Positions 11,963-23,063 of a stretch of 64,000 nt of DNA are shown here, piece by piece. The DNA is from Lunularia cruciata (lineage: Eukaryota > Streptophyta > Marchantiopsida > Lunulariales > Lunulariaceae): the NCBI GenBank assembly GCA_948567375.1, contig OX419760.1, positions 2,108,001-2,172,000 on the forward strand, written 5' to 3'. Position 1 is the first letter of the stretch, and each line of letters starts with the position of its first letter. The notes beneath the pieces are model-generated. The model was not told the DNA's origin, did not search any database, and was given only the letters and a program-made list of their open reading frames with translations. Position numbers and translations under genes: made by a program.

Positions 11963-12706
11963 TGTAATACCAAGAGCTAGCCATATGATCTAGATGTGAA
12001 ATTTGGTTTGGTAACATCTAGAATGATGTTATACATGATGGTCAAAATAGATCAGATAGAAGTATCACCAAAAGAGTATTTCTACTAATAGGGCAGAAAT
12101 TGAAATAGACTTGAGAACCTTAGAACCAATAGCTAGACATATGATTTAAAGGTGAGAATTTTTTTGGTAACATCTGGAAGGATGTTACACAAGATGGACT
12201 AAACAAATCAGAAAGAGGTATCACCAAAAGAGGACTTCTACTAATAGAGTAGGAACCGAAATATGCTTGAAATCTTTGAAGGCAATTTCGCAAGCCTAAA
12301 TGGATGAATTAGACCTCAAAAATGTGCAAATTCCCCCCCCTCTCCAATGGATGGAAGGCTGGCTTTCCCTCCCCCCTACTTTGTCTCGTTGAGAGCTTTC
12401 CAACGATACCTTACTCACATGATTCTGAGATTCCTATAGGAAGATTCCCTAAATGATTCCCTCCTGTCAAAGCTTGTGTGACCAACCAGATAGAACCTAG
12501 ACCAGACATGTCACCCATCCAAGTAAGTAATCCAAGGGTGGAGCTTGTTGACATGTCACCTATCTGTGTCCCTAATCATATGGTGGAGTTTCCTTGGAGG
12601 AAATCCTCTTTGTCTCTATAATAAAGAGAAGGTGCTCCTTTGGGGCATCAAATGTTTGAGTGTGCAATCTGTGCTTTCTCTCTTCTCTTGTCCTCGGAGT
12701 ATTACA
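11963..12706 (+). repeat. 3' LTR of element B
   Basis: This 744-bp repeat is homologous to 6139-6835, starting TGTAATACCAAGAGC and ending GTATTACA. It contains an additional segment near 12545-12590 that repeats a nearby sequence (gacatgtcacc occurs at 12506 and 12549). A purine tract precedes it at about 11948-11962. Confidence 0.9.
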
Positions 12707-13455
12707 CTCTTGCATAGCCCTTAGCAGAAACCTCCTAGTAGTAGAATGCTTGATTCTCTCCTTCTTGTTGGACTCAAGCTCATCTATATCATGAGCTTCT
12801 AATGCCAATCTAAACAATCATAACTGTCTAGGATACACTTCACATCCAAAGCCCAGGCTTTGTAATTAGTGTTTCCTAGTTTCTCTAGCTCTCTGAGTTC
12901 TCCTATCAACCCCAATGGTGACTATGGGCCCATAACCTGATGAGAACCATGCTTCCTACTCTTTGAAGTGGAAGGTCTACCACTCCCTCTTATCTCTGAT
13001 GTATCAGACATCACTACTGCAATACTAGACCTCTCTCTTTGTATCATAGCTCACAAGCATCAAATAGGTTCTCTCATGCGGCACTAGTAGCTTCCAATAC
13101 TGAGATGATGGTATGCAACTAAGGATTTCACAAAATGCAAGGAAGAGGTGTTTATCACCCTTGTTGAAGAACTAATTGAAACAAGAACAGAAATCACTCT
13201 TATAAACACTTAAGCAAACCCTAGGGGGTTGCTTTGCTTAACCCTAATTAGACTCTTATAAACACTTAAGCAAACCCTAAGGGGTTGCTTTGCTTAACTC
13301 TAATTAGGGTTGCGCTCCTCTTTACCTTAAGTAGAAGACATTTAGTAGAGTTTCTAGAGGATTCTAACAAAACCTTAAAAAACAAAAGAAGTCACTAAAC
13401 TAGCGATTAACTAAACTAACATAATATTTACAATCTATATTTGTGAATACTACTC
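12707..13455 (-). mobile_element. Copia-type element: gag start and upstream region, cut by element B
   Basis: On the minus strand, from about 13010 downwards, the sequence reads a copia Gag-like N-terminus: KLGNTNYKAWALDVKCILDS, then ESNKKERIKHSTTRRFLLR and AMQE, broken off exactly at the end of the element B LTR at 12707. The rest of this copia element is not on the other side of element B. The part from about 13100 to 13455 would be leader and 5' LTR, but I could not define LTR ends or a primer binding site. Confidence 0.6.
13196..13307. repeat. Two tandem copies of a 56-bp unit
   Basis: actcttataaacacttaag and the following caaaccctaggggttgcttt-type sequence occur twice at a 56-bp offset (13196-13251 and 13252-13307). 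Each unit can form a hairpin between aagcaaaccc and gggttgctt. It probably lies in the LTR or leader of the copia remnant. Confidence 0.8.
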
Positions 13456-13586
13456 AGAGCACCATTTGTCAAAGATTCGGACAGCATACTAGACATTTCC
13501 CAATTATTCATATAGATCATACTCCGTGCAGATATCTGTTTGATATCTCCAAGTGTATCTGATCACGAGTGGATAGACGGATGAAC

Positions 13587-14165
13587 GCCCGGTTTAGTTT
13601 TAGAAAAGTTAAAGTCGAGCCTGCATTTCCTGTAAAGCGTGGCCTGCCAAGAAAGATCCTGTTTGATAGGCGTTTTCATCAGGTAACTTTGCCTATAGTG
13701 CAAGATGAACTGATTCAGTGGATTTACAGAGCAAAGGATGACCCGCAGTAGATTGTAATTAGAGAATGACATGAACAGGGCGTACTGTATCTTATTCGAT
13801 CATCAGGGGTCGCGTGACCAGGACTGCAAGTTGTTATACAGTATGAATAAGCTTTAGTCACACTCTTTGTTACACTACAGTGGAAGACCGCCCGGTTTAG
13901 CATTAGAAAAATTAAAGTCGAGCCTGCATTCCCTGTAAAGCGTGGCCTGCCAAGAAAGATCCTCTTTGACAGGCATTTTTGCAAGATGAAGCGATTCAGT
14001 GGATTTACAGAGCAAAGGATGACTTGCAGTAGATTGTAGTTAGATAATGACATGAGCAGGGCGAACTGTATCTTATTCGATCATCAGGGGTCGCATGACC
14101 AGGACTGCAAGTTGTGACACACTGAATAAGCTTTAGTCACACTCGTCGTCACTCTACATTTCATA
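13587..14165. repeat. Diverged tandem duplication with a 303-bp offset
   Basis: Starting from gcccggttta at 13587 and again at 13890, about 275 bp are repeated, including gtaaagcgtggcctgccaag, gatcatcaggggtcgc and aataagctttagtcacact. The second unit lacks about 30 bp present in the first (around 13676-13705). Unit 1 contains a short open stretch on the plus strand (13569-13751, 60 codons, rich in Arg and Lys) that I do not recognise; in unit 2 it is disrupted. It may be a duplicated gene end with its 3' region, but this is a guess. Confidence 0.8.
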
Positions 14166-15411
14166 TGTCACCCATGCGTTACACACATATCCTGTCAATG
14201 CATGGTGTTACGATTGAGATTACCGTAAGAAAATGTACTACAAATTTTTCTCATTCCCATGCTATTGGGAGCTTAGCCCCCTTTTACCTTTTAGGTTTTA
14301 TCTTTATACGGCTCGAGGCTTGATGGGGTCTGCATCCTTCTCGTTATCCTAAGCGTGTCGCTTTTGATTCTCATTTCCTCAAGCGGATCTGAAATAATGT
14401 TCACATCACATTCTTGAGCAGAGGAGGGAGGAGAGAGGCAGGCAGGATGTAAGAGCGTACCTGTTGCGTGAACTCACATGAATTTCATTATCACCACAAG
14501 TTCCAGAATGAACAGACTTTGAATCGTACCATGACTAACGCTTGTGCAGATATAAATCATGGTAGGATCCAGAAGAGGTTGAGATTTTGCTCGAATTCTT
14601 GGGGACGAATCTGTATGCTGTTAAATTGAGCGCTACCAATAGCTGCTAACGTTTACTTCATCAGTTTCAGAACTTTGTATGTGTATCGTATCAAGCTCCG
14701 TCGTGTCCTGAACAACCTTCATCTGCTACCAGAGCTCTGCGCAAACTCAGATCTTTGTGACTCCTGAAATTATTTTACAATTCACTCTGTGTGTGATGGG
14801 CAATTCGCAACTAGGATATTACTCGCCTGGCATCTCGTGTCATCTCGTGTGAAGCGAATCATCTCGGAATCAATCAAAAACTTTCCCGTCATAAGAGTAC
14901 CACTGGAGGATGTGCCCGATTGACGTTTCTTTACCATCTTTGCATGTTCCTCTGTACTCTGGTCACAAGCAAAGTGCAGCAGTTTTTGTGCGATATACTG
15001 TGAGGTCGATGAAAATGAAAAGTGCAGCCATTATAGCTGTGTGTTTGACATTGGAGAGTCGCGGCAATGAATCTGTGTTTGTACAAAGCACCCCGAGTTC
15101 GAAGTCTTTGATTCACACTTGGACTGGGGTTGGTCCTCAGAAACCGCCCACCGCTGCCTAAATGATGTTAAGGGATCCACGATGTACGATAAATGACATA
15201 GTGAGCAAACCATTTACCATTCTACCGTTAGTGTGTATATGCATATACAACCAGGCCCAATTGCAGCTTATTTTTCAGATCTTGTATGCTGCTATGATAA
15301 AAGTCCATGTTAAAATAAATAAATAAATGAATAAATAAAACCAACCCTCTCTCCTTCCCTTAGGGAGGGGAGGAAAGGGTACAAGGCACAAGCAAGTGCA
15401 AATAGAACAAA
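14166..15411. other. No recognisable gene
   Basis: Only short open stretches occur, such as 14910-15161 on the plus strand, with no family resemblance I can see. There is an AAAT-rich tract near 15315-15340 (aataaataaataaatgaata). Confidence 0.5.
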
Positions 15412-15860
15412 GAATATCAAGTCTAAAAAACTCACTCGGTCATAGATAAAGTGGATGAAAGTATCTTAGGGGAAAAGGCATGCAGTCAACAACTCCAAAG
15501 TAACTAAACAACAATGAATATAAAGTCTAAAAAACTCACTCGGTCATAGATAAAGTGCCTGAAAGTATTTTAGTGGAAAAAGGATGCAGTCAACAAAATC
15601 CAAAGTAACTAAAGAGAGTAGTTTATTTATAAAAAAAAAAGGTGTACAAGCTCCAATAAAACTAAAGAGAGGGTAGTTTAAGTGCATGAACGGTGTAAAG
15701 GTACAGTTTTGGTAAAGGTACATCGATATAGTGCATGAAGGTATCTTGGGGGATAATGCATGCAATCAATAAACTAAAGAGAGAGAGAGAGGAGTTTGTT
15801 CTTGAAAGACTCCGTACAAGCTCCAAAGAAACTAAAGAGAGGGTAGTTTATTCTTGAACG
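15412..15860. repeat. Imperfect minisatellite-like array, unit about 100 bp
   Basis: aagtctaaaaaactcactcg, gtcatagataaagtg and gaaagtatcttag recur at 15420-15510 and 15520-15610. Partial units containing actaaagagagggtagttta and gcatgaaggtatcttgggg follow at 15640-15690, 15730-15780 and 15820-15855. No coding content is seen. Confidence 0.75.
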
Positions 15861-16689
15861 TCGTCTGTGGTATCGATCTTCTAATGGTATGTATGGTTAG
15901 TATTTCAAGACAAATCCGATGACAATACACGGTCCTTTACGGTGAACAGAAGGCTGAAGGCAACACATGAGTGCGGATGCCGTTGCGCACCATGCCAGTA
16001 CAATGCGTTCTACGAGTCATGATCAGCCCTGCGAGTCTTCAGGAGACAGAGAAGATTCATTAGTGGAGAAAGCATTTCAAGACCTTAAGCTTACACTCAA
16101 TCTTACCTGTGATAAGCGGATTCAGAAACTTGTAAGAGCCGGGAGGTAATACATTCACAAAAGCTCAGCTTAGAGAAACAGATGCTAATCTTATTGACTG
16201 CTAGACAGGCTTTCACTTACTAGTTTTCGAGAACTACTAGACTGTGGGGTTCTTCAAGACGATCAAGGTGTACTCCATGCGTAGTAGAGGTGATACCTCA
16301 AATGTGATAACACCACTGTCCACTGCCTGAATTCTCTAGTCTAATTTAAAACTACCAATAGCGAAGAGATCAAAGTGCAGTGTGAGGACATGTCCAAACG
16401 ACTCTCAATGTGCCTGAAGATGATTAAGCAAAATCAAATTCCATCATATATCGCATTTAGGTGCTTGATTTGCTTGCATGATGTGACTGATAGTGTCCAG
16501 ATTATTTCGAAGTGTCAAACAAGAGGTGGAGATACCAAAGTTCACCAATGGTAGCGCGACACTTAGTCCTGTTCCAACATATATAGGAAGAGAAAAATAT
16601 ACAAGTGAAGTTGTGTATTGGGTCTCGCTTCACTATACATTCAACAAAAAAAATGGTGACTGAAGAAATAAACTTGCCCGCCGCACACT
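15861..16689. other. No recognisable gene
   Basis: An open stretch at 15967-16149 on the plus strand (60 codons) shows no recognisable motif. The remainder is non-coding as far as I can tell. Confidence 0.4.
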
Positions 16690-16890
16690 AGCTGTTAGGA
16701 ATATTAGCTTGTGACTCTCTTCTCAAGCTTAAGTGAATATCTTTGATGCCCAAATGAGATTTGAAATATTCAAATGTATCTTTAGTCAAAGCTTTGGTGA
16801 AAAAATCAACAACTTGCGGATCCATACTAATATAATGCATATCTATTTCTCCGGCAAATACCCTCTCTCTAATAAATATAGTGTATTAAA
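16690..16890 (-). mobile_element. Fragment of a Ty1/copia element: C-terminal RNase H end
   Basis: The minus-strand reading gives EIDMHYISMDPQVVDFFTKA followed by LTKDTFEYFKSHLGIKD. This is the characteristic end of copia RNase H (usually V-A-D-I-F-T-K followed by F-x-x-L-x-x-x-L-G). Only this tail is present. It could belong to the same element family as the gag fragment at 12707, but no sequence links them. Confidence 0.8.
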
Positions 16891-17439
16891 CACCTCCTCT
16901 CCAAGAAACAAATATAGTCAGTCACTTGATGTAAAGAAAGATTCTATATAGCGAATTGAACCTTTTTGCAGCTTTCTACACTGTAGGTTTCATTAAAAGC
17001 AATCTATCAATCACCTAGATAGCTATCTTGGAACCCTAGACCTATGGTCTATATCAGAGTACGCCTTCCCACCCAGTGACCCATCCGGGAAGGATGCAAA
17101 CTCTACTATAGTGCTCAGATTCTCAATCTGAAGCTGCAAGCAATTTGGATTGGATCAGTATTGATTGGGACGTAGTTTTTAATCTTTCCAGTGTAAAAGA
17201 CACGAGACCAAAAACAGGGAATGTAGCTTTTTATAGTGTGTTCTTGCTTTCTCGTGTTTGGAGAAGGCTTCTTGTGCTCATATCTCGCCTCTCTTTTCGT
17301 ATCCTGGTTCGATTTTGGGATATTACCTTATGGTAAACTTCCTCGCTGCTGAGATTTATAGCTCTGTGGATGGAGACTACAGTTTGGATGTGAAAGAGAG
17401 ATAGAAGATGGGTATGGTTGAGTTGTAAGGGAGAGCTGG

Positions 17440-19532
17440 GGAGGACAGCAACTTGCTTGGGGAGTTTCTGAGGCATTGTTTCTGGGGATTTTACTGGTAG
17501 TGAGCTTCAGTGTTTGGACACATAGGAGCAGAAAACGGATCCGACTACCGCCTGGGCCTCCGGGATGGCCGGTGCTTGGCCATCTTCCGAGTCTGGGCAC
17601 TATGCCTCATCATTCACTGATCAGAATGTCGGAGAAGTATGGGCTATCATCAGCATAAGGCTCGGTACAAGGCGTGCAGTTGTGGTTTCTTCCATGACTT
17701 CCCTGCAAAAGACATTTTTATAACTCAAGATCATATGCTTGGTACTCGTCCGAGAACCATCAACGGGGAAGTGTTCCTTTACAATTGCCAGGATCTTGGG
17801 CTTTCGCCAACTAATGATCGTTGGCGTCTGATGCATAAGATTGTTGACATGGAGATCCTCAGCCGTAAACGCATGAACCAATACGAGGTATGACAATTGT
17901 TACTTCCAAGCACATGCGTATGCTAGCAATTCAGACTGCCTTAGAACAGAGTTATAACAAGCTTCATGAAATTACTTGATATTTAAATATGACAATAGAA
18001 CCGGAGAAATTCGCGACGACAATTCTCAAGAATGGAAGTTCTGCGGCGGCGTTATATGATTCCTGTTCGTCCAAACCAAATCTAGCTCACCAATAGATGT
18101 CTTCAAGATATCTGTGTGGGGAATGCTTCCATAGTATACAACTCGGTATGCGTCGAAATACAAGCCTAGGAACTTCTCGTTATCCATCACCTTTAACCAG
18201 CTCGTTGGCAGATTAGTGAACTCCGAACGATTGCAACTAACTTAGTATAATTGTGGTGTATGTCATCAGGGCGTCAGAAAAGAAGAAGTTCTGGCCACAA
18301 TAATGTATTTGCAAGAAGCTGGTAGAAGAGGGCAGCTAGTTGAACTAGATCGGGAAATACAACGGTTGTCATAAGATTACATGAGTTTACTTCTGTTTAG
18401 CAAGCGTTATTTTGGCTACAAGATAAATTCCAGGAACCACAGAGGTAAGTTGAAGAACTTGGAACATTTGTCAACTGAATGGTGTTCCATATTTGGATCC
18501 TTCATTGTTGGAGAATACCCACCCTGTCTCCGTACGCTGGACATAGGTGGTTTTGAGGCACAGCTAGTACAATTGAGGGAAGAATTCGGCCAGTTTCTGA
18601 GTCCAATCATTGAAGAGCGTCGGCAGAAACCAGAGGCCGAGATCAAAAACTTCTTGGAGGTGCTTTTGACATTGCAACGTGAGAAGGTCGGTGACGGGTT
18701 TCCCAGTGACCAGATTAAAGGCTCTTCTGCATGTGAGTTGCTTTACCTTTGAGACCTTTGCTCTTGCCCTTGTCGCCGTAGAATTGCGCATGTAGTTATA
18801 CATGCTATTTGTTCATTCAGCAGAAATATATATTGTTCACTAGTACTGGTATGCTAGGATTGCCATGTATAAATCTTCAATGGTTAACGCTTCTTCCTGA
18901 TTGATGCAGAACATGCTCATTCGTGCTACCGAAACCTCAGCAAACTCAACAATCTGGGGGTTAGCTCAGGTGATGCGGCATCCAGAGATACGGCAGAAAA
19001 TCGTCTTGACGAGCTTGACGTTGTCGTGGAGAAAGAGAGGCTGGTGGAAGAATCTGATCTAGATGACCTCAAGTACCTGAAAGCAGTGGTAAAAGAAACG
19101 TTTAGAATGCATCCGGTGGTACCCTTGGGACTTCCGCGAGAGGCGATGCAGGATATTCAAGTACCTGGATACAACATTTCAAAAAGAACTAGGGTACTTA
19201 TCAACATATACGGGATAGGTCCCGATCCGAGGGTCTGGAAGGATCCCAACACTTTGATCCGACAGATTTTGGAAACCCAGAACTTGGATGCGCACGGACA
19301 ACACATGGAACTTTTGGCATTTGGCTCCGGTCGAAGAATTTGTGTTGGAACGGAGTCAGGAAGAGGTATTGTGGAAATCACACTTGCTCAAATTCTTCAT
19401 ACCTGCGTACTAGCCCTTCCACCAGGGATGGAGGTGGGTCTCGAGGAGGGAGTGGGAATGACGCTTCCGAAAGCAAATCCGCTTCAAGTTTTGGTGGCCT
19501 CGCGCTTAAAACCAGAAGTATATACCCTCTGA
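17440..19532 (+). pseudogene. Cytochrome P450 (A-type, plant clan 71-like) pseudogene
   Basis: The plus strand retains a membrane-anchor stretch, then the proline hinge LPPGPPGWPVLGHLPSLG (about 17540-17600). Next come RLGTRRAVVV, LLLFSKRYFG, an I-helix ATETSANSTIW (about 18915-18950), the K-helix ETFRMHP, and the heme-binding FGSGRRICVG (about 19320-19350) with its Cys thiolate. Several lesions break it: a 1-nt loss after EKYG at about 17643, a shift near 17717, a stop after QRLS at 18371, a shift at about 19008, and two compensating shifts around 19250-19285. No in-frame ATG precedes the hinge. P450s of this class are ER-bound monooxygenases. At least two introns are visible (after MNQYE at 17887 and after about 18722). 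Confidence 0.9.
17888..18267 (+). other. Long first intron of the P450 pseudogene with possible coding relic
   Basis: The exon ends MNQYE with donor gtatga, and the match resumes at GVRKEEVLAT near 18268 after acceptor catcag. Inside, a reading with AATILKNGSSAAA-type and PIDVFKISVWGML segments vaguely resembles a P450 B-to-D helix region, perhaps from a second decayed copy. This resemblance is weak. Confidence 0.35.
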
Positions 19533-19539
19533 AGGGTCT

Positions 19540-20014
19540 AAACCTATAGACCCTCAAGCCATGGATATTGCCTTGATCTTTACAGTTCCACCACAAGGCT
19601 TGGAGGTAACGGCCAGCCCCTTCTGGTTCATACTTAGTGCTGAATGCCTACATCTCTTTTAAACACACCTGAATGAACCAATGGCCATGGAAATCACCGC
19701 AATTGCCTTCATGTACAAGGCCCTCTGCATAAGAGGTTCTCTCCAGACCTTTATGGTTTTCCTAGAATTTGGACAGGTTCGTTTCCACATTACATTCCTG
19801 TGTCCATCCCAGGACAGGACTCTAATCGGGATCACGAGAACTTGTACAAATATATGCTTTTGTATCTTTTCAGTGAAACGACAACATTTGAATTATCAAT
19901 CGTTTAATATGAATTGAAGTTGGTATAGACATTTGCAGCACTCGAGCTCATGCCAATAGTTATCCACATTATCACGAATGCTCGTACATAAATCCTCAGC
20001 AACCCGTGTTATCT
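19540..20014. other. No recognisable gene
   Basis: This is downstream sequence of the P450 pseudogene. I see no domain or repeat match. Confidence 0.4.
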
Positions 20015-20300
20015 ACATAAAGGAGTGAAAAGACAGCAGAAGCCATTCTCTAAAAGGAGAGTCCGTAACTACTGAGGACAGAACCGACGCAGACTACGCA
20101 CATGCAAATCTAAGTAACTGAGCGCATGCAAGTGTAAGCAATTAGGAATTAACTCCAAACACGAGCAAATGTACGCTGTGCGGACTTGATAAATCAATCC
20201 ATTCCATAAACGATGAAAACTACATCCAAAATGAAGAGCGATACAAAGCATTAACCAAAGAAGAAATCATTCCAAAGCAATGCGAAAACAATGGTACCGA
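20015..20300 (+). repeat. Member of the short dispersed repeat family (S-family), diverged
   Basis: It begins near cagcagaagccattctct and ends near gcaatgcgaaaac. Stretches such as cacatgcaaatctaag, aaagcattaac and ttccaaagcaatgcgaa are shared with the copy at 29282-29573. It belongs to the group typified by the insertion at 34898-35258. Confidence 0.6.
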
Positions 20301-20342
20301 ACAGTAAGTGATGTGTTATGTATTCAGGACACACACGAGAGA

Positions 20343-20345
<3 letters not shown>

Positions 20346-20397
<52 letters not shown>
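20346..20397. repeat. (GA)n microsatellite
   Basis: About 26 uninterrupted GA dinucleotides. The open frame through it (repeating Arg-Glu) is an artefact of the repeat. Confidence 0.95.
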
Positions 20398-20400
<3 letters not shown>

Positions 20401-20441
20401 TCAGGTGATAATGTGCAGGATGCATATTTTTATTTCATATT

Positions 20442-20929
20442 AAACTGTGCATTGGCAAAAAGTCAACGAGGAGTTTGCACCGAGAATAAAAATATGCATC
20501 CTGCAATTTGATTTCAATCAACATATGTACTCGTAAACTGACCCCTCAAGTTTTTTGTGTATTAATAAGTCTTAGACCTGTCTAGCTGCAGTGGGAATAT
20601 TTCATGCAAGTTGCATATCCTATCGAGGAATTGTCACATGCTCAAGGCGTAGCGATGGCGATCAGATCCACTAGTACTGGTACTAGCGTTAACTTGGGAA
20701 AGCTGCCACAGCTGTACACGGTGACCTTGAACAATCGCAGGTTTCTGGGTGGGTCAAGAAACTTCATGCTTCATACATGAGTCTTGTTACCGATGTTCGA
20801 TGCATCTCTATACTGAATAAATCGTAAGTGACTGTGACCAGTTTACGAGTACATATGTTGATTATAATCAAATTGCAGGATGCATTCTCGGTGCAAACTC
20901 CTCGTTGGCTTTTTGCCAATGCACAGTTT
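20442..20929. repeat. Large inverted repeat with about 95-bp arms
   Basis: 20442-20540 is nearly the exact reverse complement of 20839-20929: aaactgtgcattggc pairs with gccaatgcacagttt, and catatgtactcgtaaactg with cagtttacgagtacatatg. The left arm has an extra 8-10 bases (aaaaatatgc). Arms are separated by about 300 bp. The left arm also contains a smaller hairpin (gcaggatgcatattttt near 20415 against 20485-20504). It could be a foldback or MITE-type element; no terminal duplication was found. Confidence 0.85.
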
Positions 20930-21199
20930 ACAGTTCAAAAGAACAGATTATGCCCGTGGGCTTCAGACATAGGCTTATATACACTGATCTATCAATAGTA
21001 CGTGTATCGTTTCAGTGTCAATGTGTAGGGCCCGTGCATATCTTGGACCCAGTTTAAAGAGATGGATATAGACAGGACTCACAAGGTAAGATCTGGGCCC
21101 GCTCTTGGCACATTGAATGGATGCGAACCAGGCAAGAATGGTGAAGATCTGCAAGTTTGCGCTTTACACAAGATAGATGGTGAGGCAGGTGCAGGACGG
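20930..21199. other. No recognisable gene
   Basis: Non-coding sequence between the inverted repeat and the F-box relic. Confidence 0.4.
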
Positions 21200-22590
21200 A
21201 TTATTTCCCAACTCCTCTAGGTGTGTGGTAGGAGTAAATTTGCCATCGCCAGGGTTCCACAAGATAGACGTAGATTTGAGTTCCATCTGAACTGAATTTG
21301 GTGTTTTCGAGTACGATTGCCAACTCGTCCTCTTCCAGTGTATCAAGGGCCTCGCTCTCCCAAACCTGCGATAATTCCAGCAAATTCGACTCCAGGTGAG
21401 CTCGCATACCCTGGTCATGAGAATGTAAGTACCTCTGTCATCATAATCTCTCTCCTCAAAAGCTACCGTTGTGGAGACCATCATAGCTGTAGAATCACCT
21501 GTTAAAAAAGGTTTTACAGGAGACGTACATGCTCTGGCCATTGTAGTAGGAATTTCCTATGAAGCTGTATCTATGCTCTACAAGTACATCATGCGACACC
21601 TGGATCATTTCCGATCCTCCGTTGTGGACGTTGTACTTTATGAGTGACAGATGAGGATGGTGGTACATGTCTTCGTGCTGCCTCCTATCGTGATGCTCAT
21701 CGCATAAGGCGTATGAGAAATGACGATACATGAGGATGTAAAAGCAGCATCCATTGGAAAGGGGAGTTAGTGCTTACATGAAGAATTAGTTTGCTCATCG
21801 ATAGCTGTATACAGTGCGACACGCCTTTCCAACCACAAGTTGGTTTTGGAATTGTAATACTGAACGTTGAGGACTAGAGGAAGTGGCAATGTTGTTGATT
21901 CCCAGCTGCGCGATCGGAGCACATTAAATTATTGACCAGAAAAATCTTGTATCCCTCCGGATCAGCTTGGAAATTGAAGGCATCTCCACATGTGCTGATG
22001 ACTGAATGTGGAAATGGTAAAGTATGCATACGGAGACTCGGAGAGGTAGGGATATGTTTTAGTTTTCCAGCGATGGGGTTTACAACGAAGATTAGACAAG
22101 CAGTTGAAAGCTCCATAATCTTGCACAAGAGTACGCCTCCAACAAGTGTACCTGGACTGGAAAGTGTTCGGACGAAAGGAGGAACTGCGGCCTCAGACCT
22201 TCATACTCCCGAGGCGAATGGACGAATATCCACTTTGCATCATCTTCGACTGATTCCATCGTAACATACGATTTTGCCATCATTTATGAAATTGGACAAA
22301 ACGTTGGCGATTTTCCAAACATAGAAGACACCAGCTCTTGGGAGTTTTCCGAGCGCTCATCAGATCCTCCGGAAAGCTTTGAACGCCATGCGCTGGAGAG
22401 ACATAGAGCTCTCAGAATAGCTAGAAATCCGAATCTTGCAATGATCATTTCCACCAACTCTTCTGAAAACTCTGTCGGAAGTACCCAGTTGGGTGAGCCT
22501 TTGCTGTAGTTCCTTGCCATGGTACCAAGATCTCCGACGAATGGATGAAGTCTGGAAGAACTTGCTTTTGTCAATGGAAAATGTCCAATC
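21200..22590 (-). pseudogene. F-box protein pseudogene
   Basis: On the minus strand an F-box-like start reads VLPTEFSEELVEMIIARFGF and AILRALCLSSAWRSKL (about 22400-22500). A repeat-type C-terminal region follows, with GKIVCYDGISRR, LIFVVNPIAGKLKHIPTSPS, NLWLERRVALY, NVHNGGSEMIQV and LAIVLENTKFSSDG. The pieces lie in three frames with stops between them (for example after FCPIS and after GISRR), so the gene is dead unless unusual splicing removes them. F-box proteins select substrates for SCF ubiquitin ligases; the C-terminal segment resembles the beta-propeller-like part of plant F-box/kelch proteins. Confidence 0.7.
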
Positions 22591-22739
22591 GTTCAACGGA
22601 CTGCAGGGGAACTATAATTCGCATTCCCGGCGGAACAAAAGAACTGGCTTTCACCACACGTGCACAACGGTTATTCTTAGATTATGAAGTTCTTTCTTCT
22701 GTCATCTTCCCATGGTGTCATGGAGAGTTGCGTTCGTAC

Positions 22740-23030
22740 TGCGTCGTTCAGTTTGGTCTATCCACCCACTCATGAGGAGTTACGCCTGGATATATCAATC
22801 AGATATCTGCACTGAGAACCATGCTGTGAGTATTGAGCTATAACTCGTGTTCTTTCTGAATCTTTGACATATTTACGAATGATACAGAGAACTTCGCAGA
22901 CTTAAATCATGCCTCCACCAGGTACACAACATGGCCACCCAGCTAGGATCAGCACACAGTACAGATAAATCTATTAACAGGATACAAAATTTAAGCTTAT
23001 TCCAGTCTCCAATTTATACAGAGTTCTAAC
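22740..23030 (-). repeat. Inverted paralogue of the window's left flank
   Basis: The reverse complement matches 622-790 and then 13465-13590 in one piece. Shared words include gtcaaagattc, gtgcagatatctg, ttgatat and gagtgg-ggatagac. It lies directly upstream of the F-box relic. Confidence 0.6.
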
Positions 23031-23063
23031 AGGTGGTACTTGGTCCCATCCTTCCTATGTATA

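Larger units (their letters stand above)
6139..12706 (+). mobile_element. Element B: complete but decayed Ty3/gypsy chromovirus
   Basis: Two LTRs (6139-6835 and 11963-12706) both start TGTAATA and end TATTACA. A primer binding site follows the first and a purine-rich tract (aaaaggagggaggttt) precedes the second. Between them lie gag, protease, RT, RNase H, integrase and a chromodomain in gypsy order. Stops interrupt every domain, several of the CAG/CGA/TGG to TAG/TGA type. The 3' LTR has an extra stretch of about 45 bp near 12545-12590. No matching 5-bp target duplication flanks it (tgcac on the left, ctctt on the right). Confidence 0.9.

Noticed and set aside
20308-20511. Open frame with repeated Arg-Glu
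   Set aside because: It is a reading through the GA microsatellite and has no homologous features.
21932-22264. 110-codon plus-strand open frame
   Set aside because: It is the antisense shadow of the F-box relic, whose motifs are on the minus strand.
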